Below, piece by piece: positions 11,812 through 22,440 of a stretch of DNA of 64,000 bases. How positions within the stretch are numbered: the first letter of the stretch is position 1; each line of letters starts with the position of its first letter. The position numbers were made by a program, and so were the translations under genes. Location: contig OV121084.1 in assembly GCA_921293015.1 (NCBI GenBank), forward strand, positions 22,014,960 to 22,078,959. The letters are read 5' to 3'. Source of the stretch: Phorcus lineatus (lineage: Eukaryota; Mollusca; Gastropoda; Trochida; Trochidae). The notes below the pieces were generated by a model. That model ran no database searches and was not told the DNA's origin. It saw only the letters and a program-made list of their open reading frames with translations.

Positions 11812-12622
11812 TCAGAGCTTGCACATTGCTCGCTGGGCCTGCTGCAGCACCGACGGAGGGATATGAATATACCTATTGTAGCAATCGGAAGACCAACGCC
11901 CTAGAGTCTTGATAAGATGATCCTCTATTCTGGCTTCCGCCGCAGACATCGCAGCTCCGATGCAGAAGGAATGTCCAGGAATAGAGGTCTGCATCAAGGT
12001 CTGCCCGTCGCAAAATGATATGGAGATGATCGAGGAACATGGCCCTGGTCATTGGTCTGCGAGCTAGTTCTACGAAGAGGGCATCACTGTCTCAAGCACC
12101 TTGAGCACGTCGTGTATTGACAAATTTGGACATACTTTGGTAAGAACATATGGACACATGTGAAGCAAAAACATTGATATTACGCCTTTCTTGAAGGGGT
12201 CAGTTTTAGAAGCTTTCAATCGTAGCGTGTAGTTCTGCCCTGAATGGCGGAACTGCACATCCCCTACACACATTATGATTCACGTCGAACTTAGTATCAC
12301 ATGTGAACTCTCCACAGCGGAGAAAGCCGAAGAAAGCCACACAACACATAGTTTCCATCATCAAGTCCATATACGAGCCGAAAAGGCTGGATATAAGAAC
12401 ACATATCACTCTTGACAATATGGGAAAGGTTATAGGTAGTCGTATGTTAGTTGGCACCGACTGAAGTTTTTTGTAGCCTCGCATAAGGGTTTGTAGTCTA
12501 GCATATTGCAAAGAACTCGGGGAAGTTAGAGGGCATGTAATTCCTGCTTGTAATGCCCAAAATCTTATACCAGCCAGGTAAGTCTTCAATGGGTGAAAGC
12601 AAGTTTGAGGATCTGAAGACAA
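11812..12622 (-). pseudogene. DIRS-like tyrosine recombinase
   Basis: The N-terminal core-binding part is at 12206-12622 (TYLAGIRFWALQAGI, then CCVAFFGFLRCGEF). The middle follows in another frame at 12070-12273 (LRLKASKTDPFKKG). The C-terminal catalytic part is at 11812-11997 (GHSFCIGAAMSAAEARIEDH, then LGRWSSDCYNRYI). Tyrosine recombinases carry Arg in the HxxR motif, and here the position reads Cys. Frameshifts separate the three parts, so the enzyme is dead as written. It would have integrated a circular cDNA of the element whose RT and gag lie upstream at 12.8-15.5 kb. Confidence 0.8.
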
Positions 12623-12812
12623 TAAGCCAGGAAGGCCTGGAGATGCTGTTCATCAAGTGGAGTGTGGAGGATAGAGTGCTGCGTTGGCTGGAGAACTTGT
12701 CTTGTGATGAGGAAGGACTGATAACACTTCAGCCCTGTCAGGTAGGCTTGTCTTTATCCTCTGTCCAATGGAGACTGCCCATGTGTCTTGTAGAGGGTTA
12801 GTCAGGTCCACA

Positions 12813-14221
12813 TCATTTCTGAAGGGGATGGATGTGGAGTTGGCCCCAGGTCTGCGTCTGGGGCCAGTGCTCTGAACCGCGACATCTGTGAACGGCAATA
12901 CTGTTATACTGTCCAGGCACATGGGAAGAGGAGACAACAATGTTACATTTAGCCGCATGCCATGCAAGTGTTCTCATGAGGCACATAATCTTTGAACACT
13001 TAGATCTACCTTTGTTGATTATACACACAGTTGCTTGGTTGTCACAATGAAATCGCACCCTTTTAGATGTCCACTGGTTACCCCACACTAAGACGGCTAA
13101 AACTATGGGGTACAATTCTAAGAGAGCTGTGGATAAAGTTTTAGGCACATCCGTGGTGATCAACTTGGGCCATGTGCCTGCAAACCATGCCCCATCATAG
13201 TACGCCCCAAAACCGATAGTAGAAGAGGCATCTGTCCAAAGGTTAATTTCTGAGGCCTAAGTAATGGCATTCTCGTGGAACAGTGAGACTCCATTCCACT
13301 CCCTAATGAACCGGGCCCACATAGATATTTCCTGGCGGCAGCATGAAGTTAATGTGACATGGTGATGCAGTTTGGAAACTCCCTTTGAGAGGGCGATAAG
13401 GTAAGACACAAAGGATCTGCCAGGAATAATAACTCTGCAAGCGTAGTTGAGGTGCCCTAGCAAAGATAACAGCTCTCGTTTAGTGCAAGTTCTCCTCTGA
13501 GAAAAAGTTGACAATAGGTCTGCGATCCATGTTGCCTCCATGTTGCCTTCTCAAGAGGCAGACGAGCCGTCATGCTTACAGAATTAAGAATAATTCCCAG
13601 ATATTCTAGTTCTGTAGCTGGTCCCATAGTTTTGTGCGAAGCGAGGGGGATATTGAAAGATGAAAACACTCTGAGAAGAGTCGACATTGTCTTTTCCGCA
13701 GGGTAGGTGGGTGGGTCGAGGGTAAGGAAGTCATCTTAGAGATGCAGGATGCAGTTGATGTCATGCTTGTTTGTCAGAATCCAGCAGATTGCACTAGATA
13801 AAGAGTCAAAAATGACAGGGCTTGAACGACAACCGAATGCCAAACGTGTGTAAAAGAAGTATTCTCCATTCCATTTAAATCCGAAGAACGGCCAAGCATC
13901 CGGGTGTAGAGGTACTTGTTTGAAGGCATCTGTAATGTCCACTTTACACATTTTGGCGCCCTGGCCGAGCTCGATTAGTTTAGTGATGACATTGTCAATT
14001 GTGACATAGTTTAAAGAACAGTCCTCCTTATTGATCAAGTCGTTGATGCTGTCACTGTTATCATTGTGAGGTGCTGAAAGGTCCAGGATGAGTCTTTTCT
14101 TCTGGTTATACTTCCCAGTGGCTATGCCCAGTGGTGACACTCGATACGTTGGGAAAGGTGGAGATGAAAATGGTCCAATCACATAGCCTTTCGTAACTTC
14201 CTTGCTCATCAGCTTTTCCAC
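12813..14221 (-). pseudogene. DIRS-like reverse transcriptase and RNase H
   Basis: The RT part (13736-14221) has YRVSPLGIATGKYNQKKRLI, KMCKVDITDAFKQVPLHPDA (motif A) and RLAFGCRSSPVIFD. It continues through 13457-13687 and 13257-13541 with frame changes. RNase H follows at 12813-13163 (ELYPIVLAVLVWG, then RFHCDNQATVCIINKG and SSSHVPGQYNSIA). The catalytic DD box region near 13730 reads HL-stop-DDFL, so a stop interrupts it. The order gag, RT-RNase H, recombinase fits the DIRS order. Decay makes autonomous activity unlikely. Confidence 0.85.
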
Positions 14222-14349
14222 TGGTCAGTGGGTACCTATGTACTTTTGGATGAAAACCCTGCAAAAACTGTGATCTGGATAATTCAGTATTTCCATTTTG
14301 AAGGTTTGAATGTTTATAGGAGAAAGTGGATAAGTAGGAAGAGCTAAGG

Positions 14350-15516
14350 AACCCAGTCACTTGTCTTTCTTAGCTCTGGTACAGTGGGTACTGCTATGCT
14401 TCCCATAGCACCTAGTGCAAATGTGGGAGAAGCCGCAATTGAAACGTTTCCCCCCCCTTATCATTGAAATTGTTGCATATTTCTTTCCCCTCGTGTCTCA
14501 TGCGAAACCTGCCATGAGAGTCCTGGTTTGTCTTGCCAGAAAATACTCCCATCGGTGCGGAGGGAGTTATGATGTCCGAAGCTAGTGGGCAAAAATCTGA
14601 AGAATGGGTAAGGCTATTGCATGTGGAAGACACTTTAGCTTTAAGTCCAGAGGTCACTATGGACCAGATTCGCAGATCCTTCTCATCCCAAGAAATAATC
14701 TGTCCCTTGTCCTTGTGCCGCTACCCGTTTTGCAAACATGACATGGTAGTTGTAAAATGCTGGACGTTGATGTTTATCTAGCTCCAGTTTGAGGGATGGG
14801 TTCCTTTCACAATATTGTGTCCTGTAAATGTCAAATGCTTCCAGGAATTCTTGGAGAGACAGCTGACATTTGAGTTTGGTAGGTTTCCCTGTTATTTCTG
14901 CTTCCCCTATCTCATGTTCTTGTAAGAGACCGGCCAAATTAACATAGTCACCTGTTTGAATTCTCTTTGTCAAAGAGGTTGGAATGGCGTCTATGTAGGG
15001 GAGACTATGTGACGACACTGGTAGTGGAGGGTTGGATATCGCTGGGAGGGTATTGCTGAGGATGAGGTCGAGATCTTCCACGCTGCTTGTTGGTTGTGGC
15101 ACAGACGGTTGTGTCATGCGGAGAAGGGATTCTTTGACTGATATGACGAGATCCTTCAACTCGTTGAATTCCTTCCTGTTGACCGCGGCCTGTTCCACTC
15201 CTGCTTGTGTAACTTCCGGTGTGTGGGAGCCTTCGTCGTTGTTCACTAGCTCTGATGAAAACGTTGCTGACGTCTCGGTGTTACTTGGTTGTCGTCGTCT
15301 TGCGACATTTTCGTCATACAACTGAGCTAGTTGTTTTCTTGACCAGCTTGAAGGGACAGCGACGCCTATCGCTGATAGTTTGGTCCTCAGGGCAGCAGCA
15401 GTCAAATATGGTCTCTGACTCGAAGTTGACGGTAGCACTGATGGAGTATTATTCGTTTTGCGGCCGCCCCTGCGGGTGATTCGTCCTCTAGGCGCTTTCA
15501 ATCGATGTTCGGCCAT
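14350..15516 (-). pseudogene. DIRS-like gag, frameshifted
   Basis: The first 277 residues (14683-15516) start MAEHRLKAPRGRITRRGGRK, with basic N-terminus, a Ser/Thr/Pro-rich middle and a C-terminal block ending YHVMFAKRVAAQGQGTDYF. The protein continues in another frame at 14412-14657. There a homopolymer (C8 at about 14452-14459 on the plus strand) separates ICNNFNDKGG from a Cys/His-rich continuation in the next frame (CGFSHICTRCYGKHSSTHC), which looks like a zinc-binding module. It presumably coats the element RNA. The G8 frame change may be sequence error, mutation or slippage. Confidence 0.75.
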
Positions 15517-15539
15517 AATATAGCTGGTTAGATCATTTG

Positions 15540-16225
15540 ATGACAGTAGTAATTGAACTCAGACGAAAGCGTGGGTAAAATGAACGATGTCAATTACAAG
15601 GCAATACAGCAAAGATGGCGGAAGTAAGACAATGGCAGGACAATGAAAACGTGAATGCACATGCACACTGTAGAATGCTGGGTAGTTAATACCAGAGGAC
15701 ACTGGGTAAATACAAATAAAATGAATATATTTAGAATTGAAGAAGAATAATTGCTGGTAACGGTGTACAAATATAATTTAAGAAATAGAGTTATTTCTTA
15801 TAAAATAAATTTATGTGCTGGTCTTTGCCGGAGATTACCGATGTAGTTTTCCAAACATGGTAACAAGAAATGAATAACAAGATAACGAAACGAAATAAAA
15901 CGAACTATAGGCAAAAGCTATAAAAGTGATAATTACAGGTAATGTTGAAAGTAAATATTAGCGGGGTAAACATAGAGTAATACATATAAGGGATATTAAG
16001 ATTAAATTGTTATTAATTTGTTGTTGGTAAACATAACATTATATTTTACAATGAATATGGCACAGAAGTATTGTAAGTACCAAAGGCTATCAAAAATGAA
16101 ATAAAATGCATACAATGGAGAAGTTATTCGAAGCACAAACAAAAACATTAATTTACATATTGGACCTGTTTGCTCTAAATCTTCCACCTTCGAGTTCCCC
16201 AGGTTGATATGAATATCTAACACTA
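15540..16225. other. No gene recognised
   Basis: AT-rich spacer between the DIRS-like element and the Polinton integrase. One of the Polinton inverted ends might be expected nearby, but I could not identify it. Confidence 0.4.
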
Positions 16226-16227
16226 AC

Positions 16228-16965
16228 TCAATCAGGTATAATTTTTTCTGGCCCCAATAGAGGTGCTGCAGCCTTTGCTGTCACAGATTTCAGTTTAAAA
16301 GAATCAATAGGTTTCTTATCAATAAGTCTAGTTTCTTCATTATTTAATGCTGAAAGAATTTGTGGTAATGTAACCACCCATTCTGTTGACCTTTCTACTG
16401 ATTTCATTTTCAATTCCTCTGCATATTGATAGCCGAATAAATGCTCAGATAAAGTTTTATTGAACCTCTCCACAATAGCTTGACTTCTATGGGCCTCTTT
16501 ATCAACCCATTTTATTCTAACATTATGTTTTGTCAAGTACGATGTTACTTTGCCCATAAACTCCCTACCCGGTCGACTTGAAAAAAATACTTCAAATGGA
16601 AATTTTAATAGAGTTGTTTTGTATATTCATTCTAAGACTTTAGCAACCTCTGTTGATTTTTTAGTTGTTAGTGGTACTACTGCTTTTTATCTTGATGCCA
16701 CATTAACAACTGTCAATGCATGTCCATATGTTTTTCTTCTTACTCTGTCATGGGAAAAGAAGAATAAGTCTGCTTGGTGGATTTCATTAGGTTGAGTAGC
16801 ATAAAATTTCCGCCTGGGTATGTATTTAGGTTGGGGTAAATATATTTGCCAAATGGCTTGTTTCATTAACCAATTCTTGGCTTCAGTTTTACTAACCTTA
16901 GCAACCTAAGCAAGTTTAGCAGCCTTTCCAATAGCCCCTCGGACTGTAATAAACCCTCAGGAGTT
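16228..16965 (-). pseudogene. Polinton (Maverick) retroviral-type integrase
   Basis: The minus strand shows a helix-turn-helix-like region (AKNWLMKQAIWQIYLP, about 16830-16880) and then EIHQADLFFFSHDRV, which carries the first catalytic Asp. The segment FFSSRPGREFMGKV sits where the second catalytic Asp is expected, but reads Arg there. VERFNKTL (near 16460) holds the Glu. Premature stops occur near 16690, 16630 and 16905. The continuous 109-residue frame is 16228-16557. Polinton integrases join the element to the host through inverted ends. This one is inactive as written and lies just downstream of the broken polymerase gene on the same strand. Confidence 0.85.
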
Positions 16966-17159
16966 TCTTTTCCGTACTTATTAGAAATGATTCAAATTTA
17001 AATTAATCACATCTTTAAACCCGTAGGCATTAGTATTAACACCTTATCAGTAATCCACCTTGGACATAAGGATGTTTTATTTATTCTCATTGCATAAATG
17101 TTATGACCTTCACTTCTCAAAGTATTAATTTCATGTTTAAAACTCTTCTTACCAAACAA

Positions 17160-17500
17160 TACCTCTTTGTATTGACCAAAGTTCATCTATTTCCTAACTA
17201 CATACTTCTAAATTCCCTTAGCCTTCTTTGTTGACTTTTCTGCCATTTTTATACAATACATTTTAGGTCTTAACACCACATAATCAGAAATAGGTATTCC
17301 ATTACATTCGTCATTTATCTTCCCAAAACCTTTTTACTTTTTACATTGTGTAATGGGTGGTCTTTATCAAAAACACTGGTATCATACAAGTCAATGTTTT
17401 TTCCCATATCTTCATACACATCATCTGTTTGTATTTCCAGTAGTGAAGAATCTGTGTCGGTTTATAAAAGTCGCATCTATTTCCATAAGGTTTCTTTAAC
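17160..17500 (-). pseudogene. Polinton DNA polymerase B, C-terminal fragment
   Basis: The minus strand reads ELKKPYGNRCDFYK, then after a one-base frame change DTDSSLLEIQTDDVYEDMG, containing the DTDS metal-binding motif C of family B polymerases. NIDLYDTSVFDKDHPLHN follows, another frameshift near 17330, then NGIPISDYVVLRPKMYCIKM and a Lys-rich end. It is the downstream continuation of 21926-22317; the LINE at 17500-21925 separates them. Confidence 0.85.
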
Positions 17501-17540
17501 TCATTGAATGAATGAATGAATGAATGAATGAATGAATTGT
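17500..17540. repeat. (GAAT)n tail of the LINE
   Basis: Eight or so GAAT/TGAA repeats (about 17504-17536), preceded on the minus strand by GGAAATAAAGACAATTCATT. Short tandem tails of this type mark the 3' ends of CR1/L2/Jockey-group LINEs. Confidence 0.8.
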
Positions 17541-17682
17541 CTTTATTTCCTCCAATAGTGCCGGAGAGTACATTGAATTATAAACACAAATTACATTATT
17601 ACATGTCTGTACAACTCAAATAAATGTAGGAAATAGATATGTTCATATATATTACACTGTAAGTCAGGGAATGGCATAACAA

Positions 17683-20600
17683 TCAAAGATAAATCATGCT
17701 CTGTAGTTTCCAAGATCTTATGTGTCTCGCAACAATGTCTATAAATTTGGCCCACAGGTAGATGTCAATGTTCTCTATGACATGGGTGATGCCACCAAGT
17801 ACCGTGATAACTCTGACCTCATCAGAGCAATCTTCAAGATCAATGTATGTCTCAATTGGCAAAATGTCAAATAATTCTTCATACATTATATTTCTTTTGC
17901 TAAACAATCCATTACAGTACAGTAGCTGGTGATGTACAATGTCGTCAGTCTCTTCTTCACATTCTAGGCAGAGTCTAGCACTGACTGGTAGTATCCCCAG
18001 CTTCACCAAGGTGTACACAGGCCTACTGTACAGATCAAACAGCAGGCACATGTTCCACAGTCTATGGGTTGATAAACTCCCGTGTATAGCAGTAAACCGC
18101 TGTAATTCGGGTCGCGTGGACAGCTGATATTTCCACACTGATGTCTCTCTGGTTAATACAGCTTTATTACATATGTTTTTCCATTCATATTTTGAAGGAA
18201 ATTTACCTTTGTCCATGTACTGAAGCAAATAATGGTAGAGTTCATACTTTGCACATATAGTTATTAGGTCATGTATCACAGAGTTTTGGTTGAAAGTTTT
18301 ACTTAAAAATTGTCCATATCTGAAATAAAACAGTTGTTTTATCATTTGGGTAGAGCTTGTTCGACATATTCTGCCGAGGTAGCTCAATTTCTTTTTGTCA
18401 ATCGTGGCTTCCATACTATAGAGACCAAGAGTCTGTGTCGTGACAGCAGTTGACGATCTTACATGGTAACCTTGGACTATTCTTGCGAAGTATCTTTGCA
18501 ACCTTTCTTGCTCTTCTAGTTCCGGCCTTGTAATATTAGCCCACAGTTCACATGAATACAGAGCACTTGCCAAGATAATACGCTGCCATATCTTAGCACT
18601 GACAATCGGATTCAGGCCTCCCGCCCGTAGACCAACATCTTTGAGAGATGCAATTGATCTTTTAGCAGAATAACAGGCACGACTAGTTCTCTCAACTTGC
18701 TTTTCGGTATGAACTAATGAACCTGCATATATTGTACTTTGTTTAATGGGCACTTGTGTGTCGTTTAATTTGAACACAGGTTGCTTGGTATCCTTTTTAC
18801 CACCTTTGAAAACAAGAACACAGCTCTTTGTTGGATTATAACACAATCTCCATAGACAGGAGTACTCATGTACAACATTTAGAGAAGTCTGCAGGCCGTG
18901 ATTGGTTGTACTGATCAGAGTCGTGTCGTCTGCTAGCACCACTGAAGGTACATGATGTTGTCCAATCATTGCTCCTCTTCTCAGGTTGTCGAGTTGAGTA
19001 ATCATATCGTTGATATAGAGAAGGAACATCCAGGCAGACAACACTCTGCCTTGTCCCACACCTTGTCTGATTGGGAATGTTCGACTCTTGATGCCGTTGT
19101 ATTGGACACAAGCAGATGCTTCTTTATAAGAGTGTCTAATCAAGTGCCACGCCCGCCCGGTAGCACCTATATCAAACAGTTTGAATAATAGTCCATTATG
19201 CCAAATCCTGTCAAATGCCTTCTCATTGTCCAAAAACCCAACATAAATATTGGATTCTCTTTCCATGTAATATGCTATTGTCTCTTTCAGGATGTGAACA
19301 GCTATGGTTGCACCGTGATCTTTTCTAAATCCACATTTAAGTTTATTTGGAAAGTCAGGATTCGTTAATTTCACATGATTTTCAACCTTTTCTAATAATA
19401 TCTTTTCAAAAAGTTTACTTAATGCTGAGGTAAGCGTTATACCCCTATAACTGGCTGGGTCAGTCTTGTCCTTGTTGTTGCCTTTGTATAACGGGAGGAT
19501 TGTTCCTATCCGCATTGACTTGGGTATGTAACACGTCTGAATCACAAGGTTGAACAGGTGAGCTAGGTGATCATACAGGCATGGGCCGGCAAATCGGATA
19601 TGTTCATTTGTTATAAGATCTGGTCCAGGGGCTTTCTTAAACTTCAGTGATTTCACGACTGATTGAATATCACTTACAGTTATACCATTTTCTAATATGG
19701 GATCACACAATGGGATATCAGAACGTTCCATCTCTTTAACAGCCTTGTTTATATGTTCATAATGGTCAGTATCGAAGTTATCACTTTCATATGGTGAGAG
19801 TAGGTCACAGTAATATTCCGACCACAGATCACATACTTCTAAGGGTGTAGAGACACACTTTCCTTTATACCTAATGCTACTTTGCACATTTGATGCATCT
19901 TTCTTCCTTTGTTTCTTAACAGTCCTGTAAAATTCTGCAATATCAACTTCACTTGCTGCGTTGATTTCAGCATATTTCTCTCTATTCCATTGTCTCTCTG
20001 CTTTTCTCATATGCTGTCTAAACTCTCTCTTTGAAGTTTTATACTCTATGTATGATCGGCTATCATCTTGTCTTGGTTTACCATTTGATACCCAGTGGCG
20101 CTTAGCTTGTCTCATCTGGAAATGGTAGAAGTCGAGATGTGACCCCTTCCAGTAGGGTTTCAGGTATGGCCTATATATCCCACGTGGTATATAGGTAGCT
20201 GCTGCTGAGTGTAGACATGCTGTGATGGAATCCATATAGTTGTCAATGACGTCTTCTGTCACAGAGCCTGTACTGGGCAGCTTACAGCCTAACTGCAAGG
20301 TCACTTCAGACTCATACATCTTTACAATTGTCGCGTCAGCCTTACTCCATTTAAGAGAACTACATTTCCAAGTTTTTGTTCCAGTGAGAAATGAATCATT
20401 CATAAATGTAACAGTAACTGGGAAATGATCTGAAACAGTATAGGGGACTGCATCGTTGACGCCCGTCTCTAACAGAGATGACTGTATCATTTCTGGAATG
20501 AAGATGTAATCCACAGTTGACTTCTGTGTGTTTGATTTGTTTCTCCACGTTGAAGGTATAGCGTTCACATTTTGGTATGTTGGAACCATATGGCAATCTT

Positions 20601-21132
20601 TTAAGTACTTTGTTAACAGTAGAGAGCGTCGTGAATTCGGTTTGTTGTAAAGATCAGTGTTCATATCTCCACATAGAATCGTTATGCTGGCGTTAGGAAG
20701 TTCATCCACAATATCAAACACGCATTTTACGCTATCTTCGTACATGTCATAGCTGTGGTTTGAAGAGGGAAGATGTGCACAAATTATAGATAGATCAACA
20801 CAATGTTCACGTTGTATTGTCACAGCACACAGCCTATCATTTACAGTCTCGTGTATATACAAATTGTGACTTACAGTCTTCTTGGCAAGTATCACCACAC
20901 CGCCTTCTCCTCTCATACTGTTCTGTGATGACTTGATGGTTACAGCACAATCATAATCGTCCTTCATTTGATCAAAGTAACATTTAGTGTTGTCCGTTAG
21001 CCAGTGTTCTGTCAAAGCAAGGATATCACAAGTATTAGCAATGGTTTCTAGGTAGTTACCGTTATACATTGCACCACGTATATTCCATGTAGAAATAGAA
21101 AGCATGATGTAGTATATAAAACATGCAGTCAT
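17683..21132 (-). CDS. LINE ORF2: endonuclease-reverse transcriptase, intact
   Basis: 1149 residues without interruption. An APE-type endonuclease comes first: STWNIRG (Asn17), ALTEHW (Glu42), LCGDMNTD (Asp156, Asn158), STVDYIFIP and VSDHFPV (about 234-236). Reverse transcriptase follows: KKAPGPDLITNEHI, SYRGITLTSALSKLFEKIL, GFRKDHGA, VGFLDNEKAFDRIWH (motif A, about residue 631), RQGVGQGRVLS (motif B) and VLADDTTLIS (motif C, about 729). Near residue 1050 CLECEEETDDIVHHQLLYC forms a Cys/His module common at the C-terminus of Jockey-group elements. All expected catalytic residues appear present. ORF1 ends nine bases upstream, suggesting translation by reinitiation. It nicks target DNA and primes reverse transcription there. 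Confidence 0.93.
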   Translation of the reverse strand: MTACFIYYIMLSISTWNIRGAMYNGNYLETIANTCDILALTEHWLTDNTKCYFDQMKDDYDCAVTIKSSQNSMRGEGGVVILAKKTVSHNLYIHETVNDRLCAVTIQREHCVDLSIICAHLPSSNHSYDMYEDSVKCVFDIVDELPNASITILCGDMNTDLYNKPNSRRSLLLTKYLKDCHMVPTYQNVNAIPSTWRNKSNTQKSTVDYIFIPEMIQSSLLETGVNDAVPYTVSDHFPVTVTFMNDSFLTGTKTWKCSSLKWSKADATIVKMYESEVTLQLGCKLPSTGSVTEDVIDNYMDSITACLHSAAATYIPRGIYRPYLKPYWKGSHLDFYHFQMRQAKRHWVSNGKPRQDDSRSYIEYKTSKREFRQHMRKAERQWNREKYAEINAASEVDIAEFYRTVKKQRKKDASNVQSSIRYKGKCVSTPLEVCDLWSEYYCDLLSPYESDNFDTDHYEHINKAVKEMERSDIPLCDPILENGITVSDIQSVVKSLKFKKAPGPDLITNEHIRFAGPCLYDHLAHLFNLVIQTCYIPKSMRIGTILPLYKGNNKDKTDPASYRGITLTSALSKLFEKILLEKVENHVKLTNPDFPNKLKCGFRKDHGATIAVHILKETIAYYMERESNIYVGFLDNEKAFDRIWHNGLLFKLFDIGATGRAWHLIRHSYKEASACVQYNGIKSRTFPIRQGVGQGRVLSAWMFLLYINDMITQLDNLRRGAMIGQHHVPSVVLADDTTLISTTNHGLQTSLNVVHEYSCLWRLCYNPTKSCVLVFKGGKKDTKQPVFKLNDTQVPIKQSTIYAGSLVHTEKQVERTSRACYSAKRSIASLKDVGLRAGGLNPIVSAKIWQRIILASALYSCELWANITRPELEEQERLQRYFARIVQGYHVRSSTAVTTQTLGLYSMEATIDKKKLSYLGRICRTSSTQMIKQLFYFRYGQFLSKTFNQNSVIHDLITICAKYELYHYLLQYMDKGKFPSKYEWKNICNKAVLTRETSVWKYQLSTRPELQRFTAIHGSLSTHRLWNMCLLFDLYSRPVYTLVKLGILPVSARLCLECEEETDDIVHHQLLYCNGLFSKRNIMYEELFDILPIETYIDLEDCSDEVRVITVLGGITHVIENIDIYLWAKFIDIVARHIRSWKLQSMIYL

Positions 21133-21141
21133 GGTGGATGT

Positions 21142-21933
21142 CTAATATGCACTGCGTTGTCCTGATTTAGAGTATGGTATCCATTCTCTGCATTTAACAT
21201 ACTTTGGCCAGAAGTTATCATTTTCTGTTATGAGTTGGGCATGCCTGTTGTCTACATTCACTCTCAAGGTGTAGGTAGGAGTCAGGCCCTCCCACAATTT
21301 CAGTAGTCTCACACTGGTCACGTGCACACCACGTTTCTTAGCATAATCACTGATTGCATCTTGAATGACACTAACTGGTTCGTCTGCACGCACAAATGAA
21401 AGTACAAGTCTCTTTGTTTTGAACCTGGGTGTTACACCTTGAAAAGCCCTTGTCCATTCGTTGTTAAAAGTAACTGACCTCTCAGCAAAATCATCTCCTT
21501 TGTCTGTATCATGTCGGACTTCTTTGTCTTTGCGGTCCGGTGGCTTGGGTTTAGAGACTCTAGACTGATTAGGAGATGTAACATCAGGGGGTTCGCTGCT
21601 CTCTGTCGCGACGTCAGACTGATACTGTTGGACTGGTGGCATTTCACTGGTTTGTCGATCTGTTGGCAGATTGGTGTCACAGAAGGTAACGATGACGTCA
21701 TCCTCTATTGTGGGGGTTCCCTTACATATCTGTATAATTTCTCGTTTATCAACGCTGGTTTCTGATGTCTCTGACTCTAGTGTTTGTGATTCGAACTTAC
21801 GCCTCTTCTCATACATCATCCGTCTCTCAATGCTTATTGTTTTTCGTTGGATGGAATCAAGATTACTTATCACATCTTCCTTAAGGTTACGTATCTGCGC
21901 ATCTCTGTCTCGAAGTTGGGCAACGTCGTACAT
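21142..21933 (-). CDS. LINE ORF1 (RNA-binding protein), probably N-truncated
   Basis: 263 residues. The N-terminus (AQLRDRDAQIRNLKEDVIS) is heptad-like and probably coiled coil. A charged, low-complexity middle follows with many Ser/Thr/Pro. The C-terminal ~95 residues (RFKTKRLVLSFVRADEPVSV, RGVHVTSVRLLKLWEG) look globular and end in KSGQRSAY. It likely binds element RNA for ORF2, which starts nine bases later. The first codons (MYD) probably come from the interrupted Polinton polymerase, so the natural ORF1 start is missing. Confidence 0.75.
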   Translation of the reverse strand: MYDVAQLRDRDAQIRNLKEDVISNLDSIQRKTISIERRMMYEKRRKFESQTLESETSETSVDKREIIQICKGTPTIEDDVIVTFCDTNLPTDRQTSEMPPVQQYQSDVATESSEPPDVTSPNQSRVSKPKPPDRKDKEVRHDTDKGDDFAERSVTFNNEWTRAFQGVTPRFKTKRLVLSFVRADEPVSVIQDAISDYAKKRGVHVTSVRLLKLWEGLTPTYTLRVNVDNRHAQLITENDNFWPKYVKCREWIPYSKSGQRSAY

Positions 21934-22317
21934 CTAAAGTTTGGATAATTATAGGATACTGATACCAACATATATTGGTTTATTGAAAACTATCTTGTAT
22001 TTATTCATGTGAACAGCAGCTAAATCATGATCAAATATTTTGAATTCATTAAAAGCTGCATTAGCAATAGCCTTCCTAAGAGGTTCAATTTTTTCATTTG
22101 CCCTGAATAATCTCACATCCACTCTCTTTCTTAAATTCTCCATAGTTTTACCGATTACTGAATTATTCATGAACTTGTAAAGATTCTTTTCGATATCACT
22201 TGTAGCTTTCTTCCTCAGTTCAGTATTAAGTCTAATATAAGGTTCCATCCAAGGACTCTGGTCAAATTGAAGGACCCTATGTCCTTTAATTAATTTCATA
22301 CCCAAAGAGATAGACAA
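21926..22317 (-). pseudogene. Polinton DNA polymerase B, middle fragment
   Basis: Reads SLGMKLIKGHRVLQFDQSPW, then KFMNNSVIGKTMENLRKRVD (motif B region of protein-primed family B polymerases), and FNKPIYVGISIL before stops at the LINE junction. The upstream edge meets a hairpin element near 22310. It sits between 24003-25080 (N-terminal parts) and 17160-17500 (C-terminal part) in the same gene and strand. Confidence 0.87.
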
Positions 22318-22440
22318 TAACTAACGAGTGACGGGGAATGACAGATTATCTTTCCCGAGTTATATTAATTTTGTAATTCTCGAGCCTTGGATAATCTGTC
22401 ATTCCCGTCACGAGTTGGTTATTGTTTATATTACCTATAT
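22310..22440. mobile_element. Hairpin element inside Polinton polymerase
   Basis: Arms with CAATAAC.AAC and GACGGGAATGACAGATTATC match in inverted orientation: about 22313-22356 against 22380-22431, around an AT-rich loop (TTATATTAATTTTGTAATT). The hairpin begins where polymerase homology stops, so it is probably the end of a foldback or MITE insertion. Confidence 0.7.

Larger units (their letters stand above)
17500..21925 (-). mobile_element. LINE inserted in Polinton polymerase gene
   Basis: A 4.4 kb non-LTR retrotransposon with ORF1 (21142-21933), ORF2 (17683-21132), a ~150 bp 3' region and a GAAT tail. Polinton polymerase sequence runs into it on both sides (GISIL then LSKL on the upstream side, ELKKPYGN downstream). 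This fixes the insertion to within a few bases. Its 5' end is probably truncated, since there is no room for a 5' UTR before ORF1. Confidence 0.88.
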
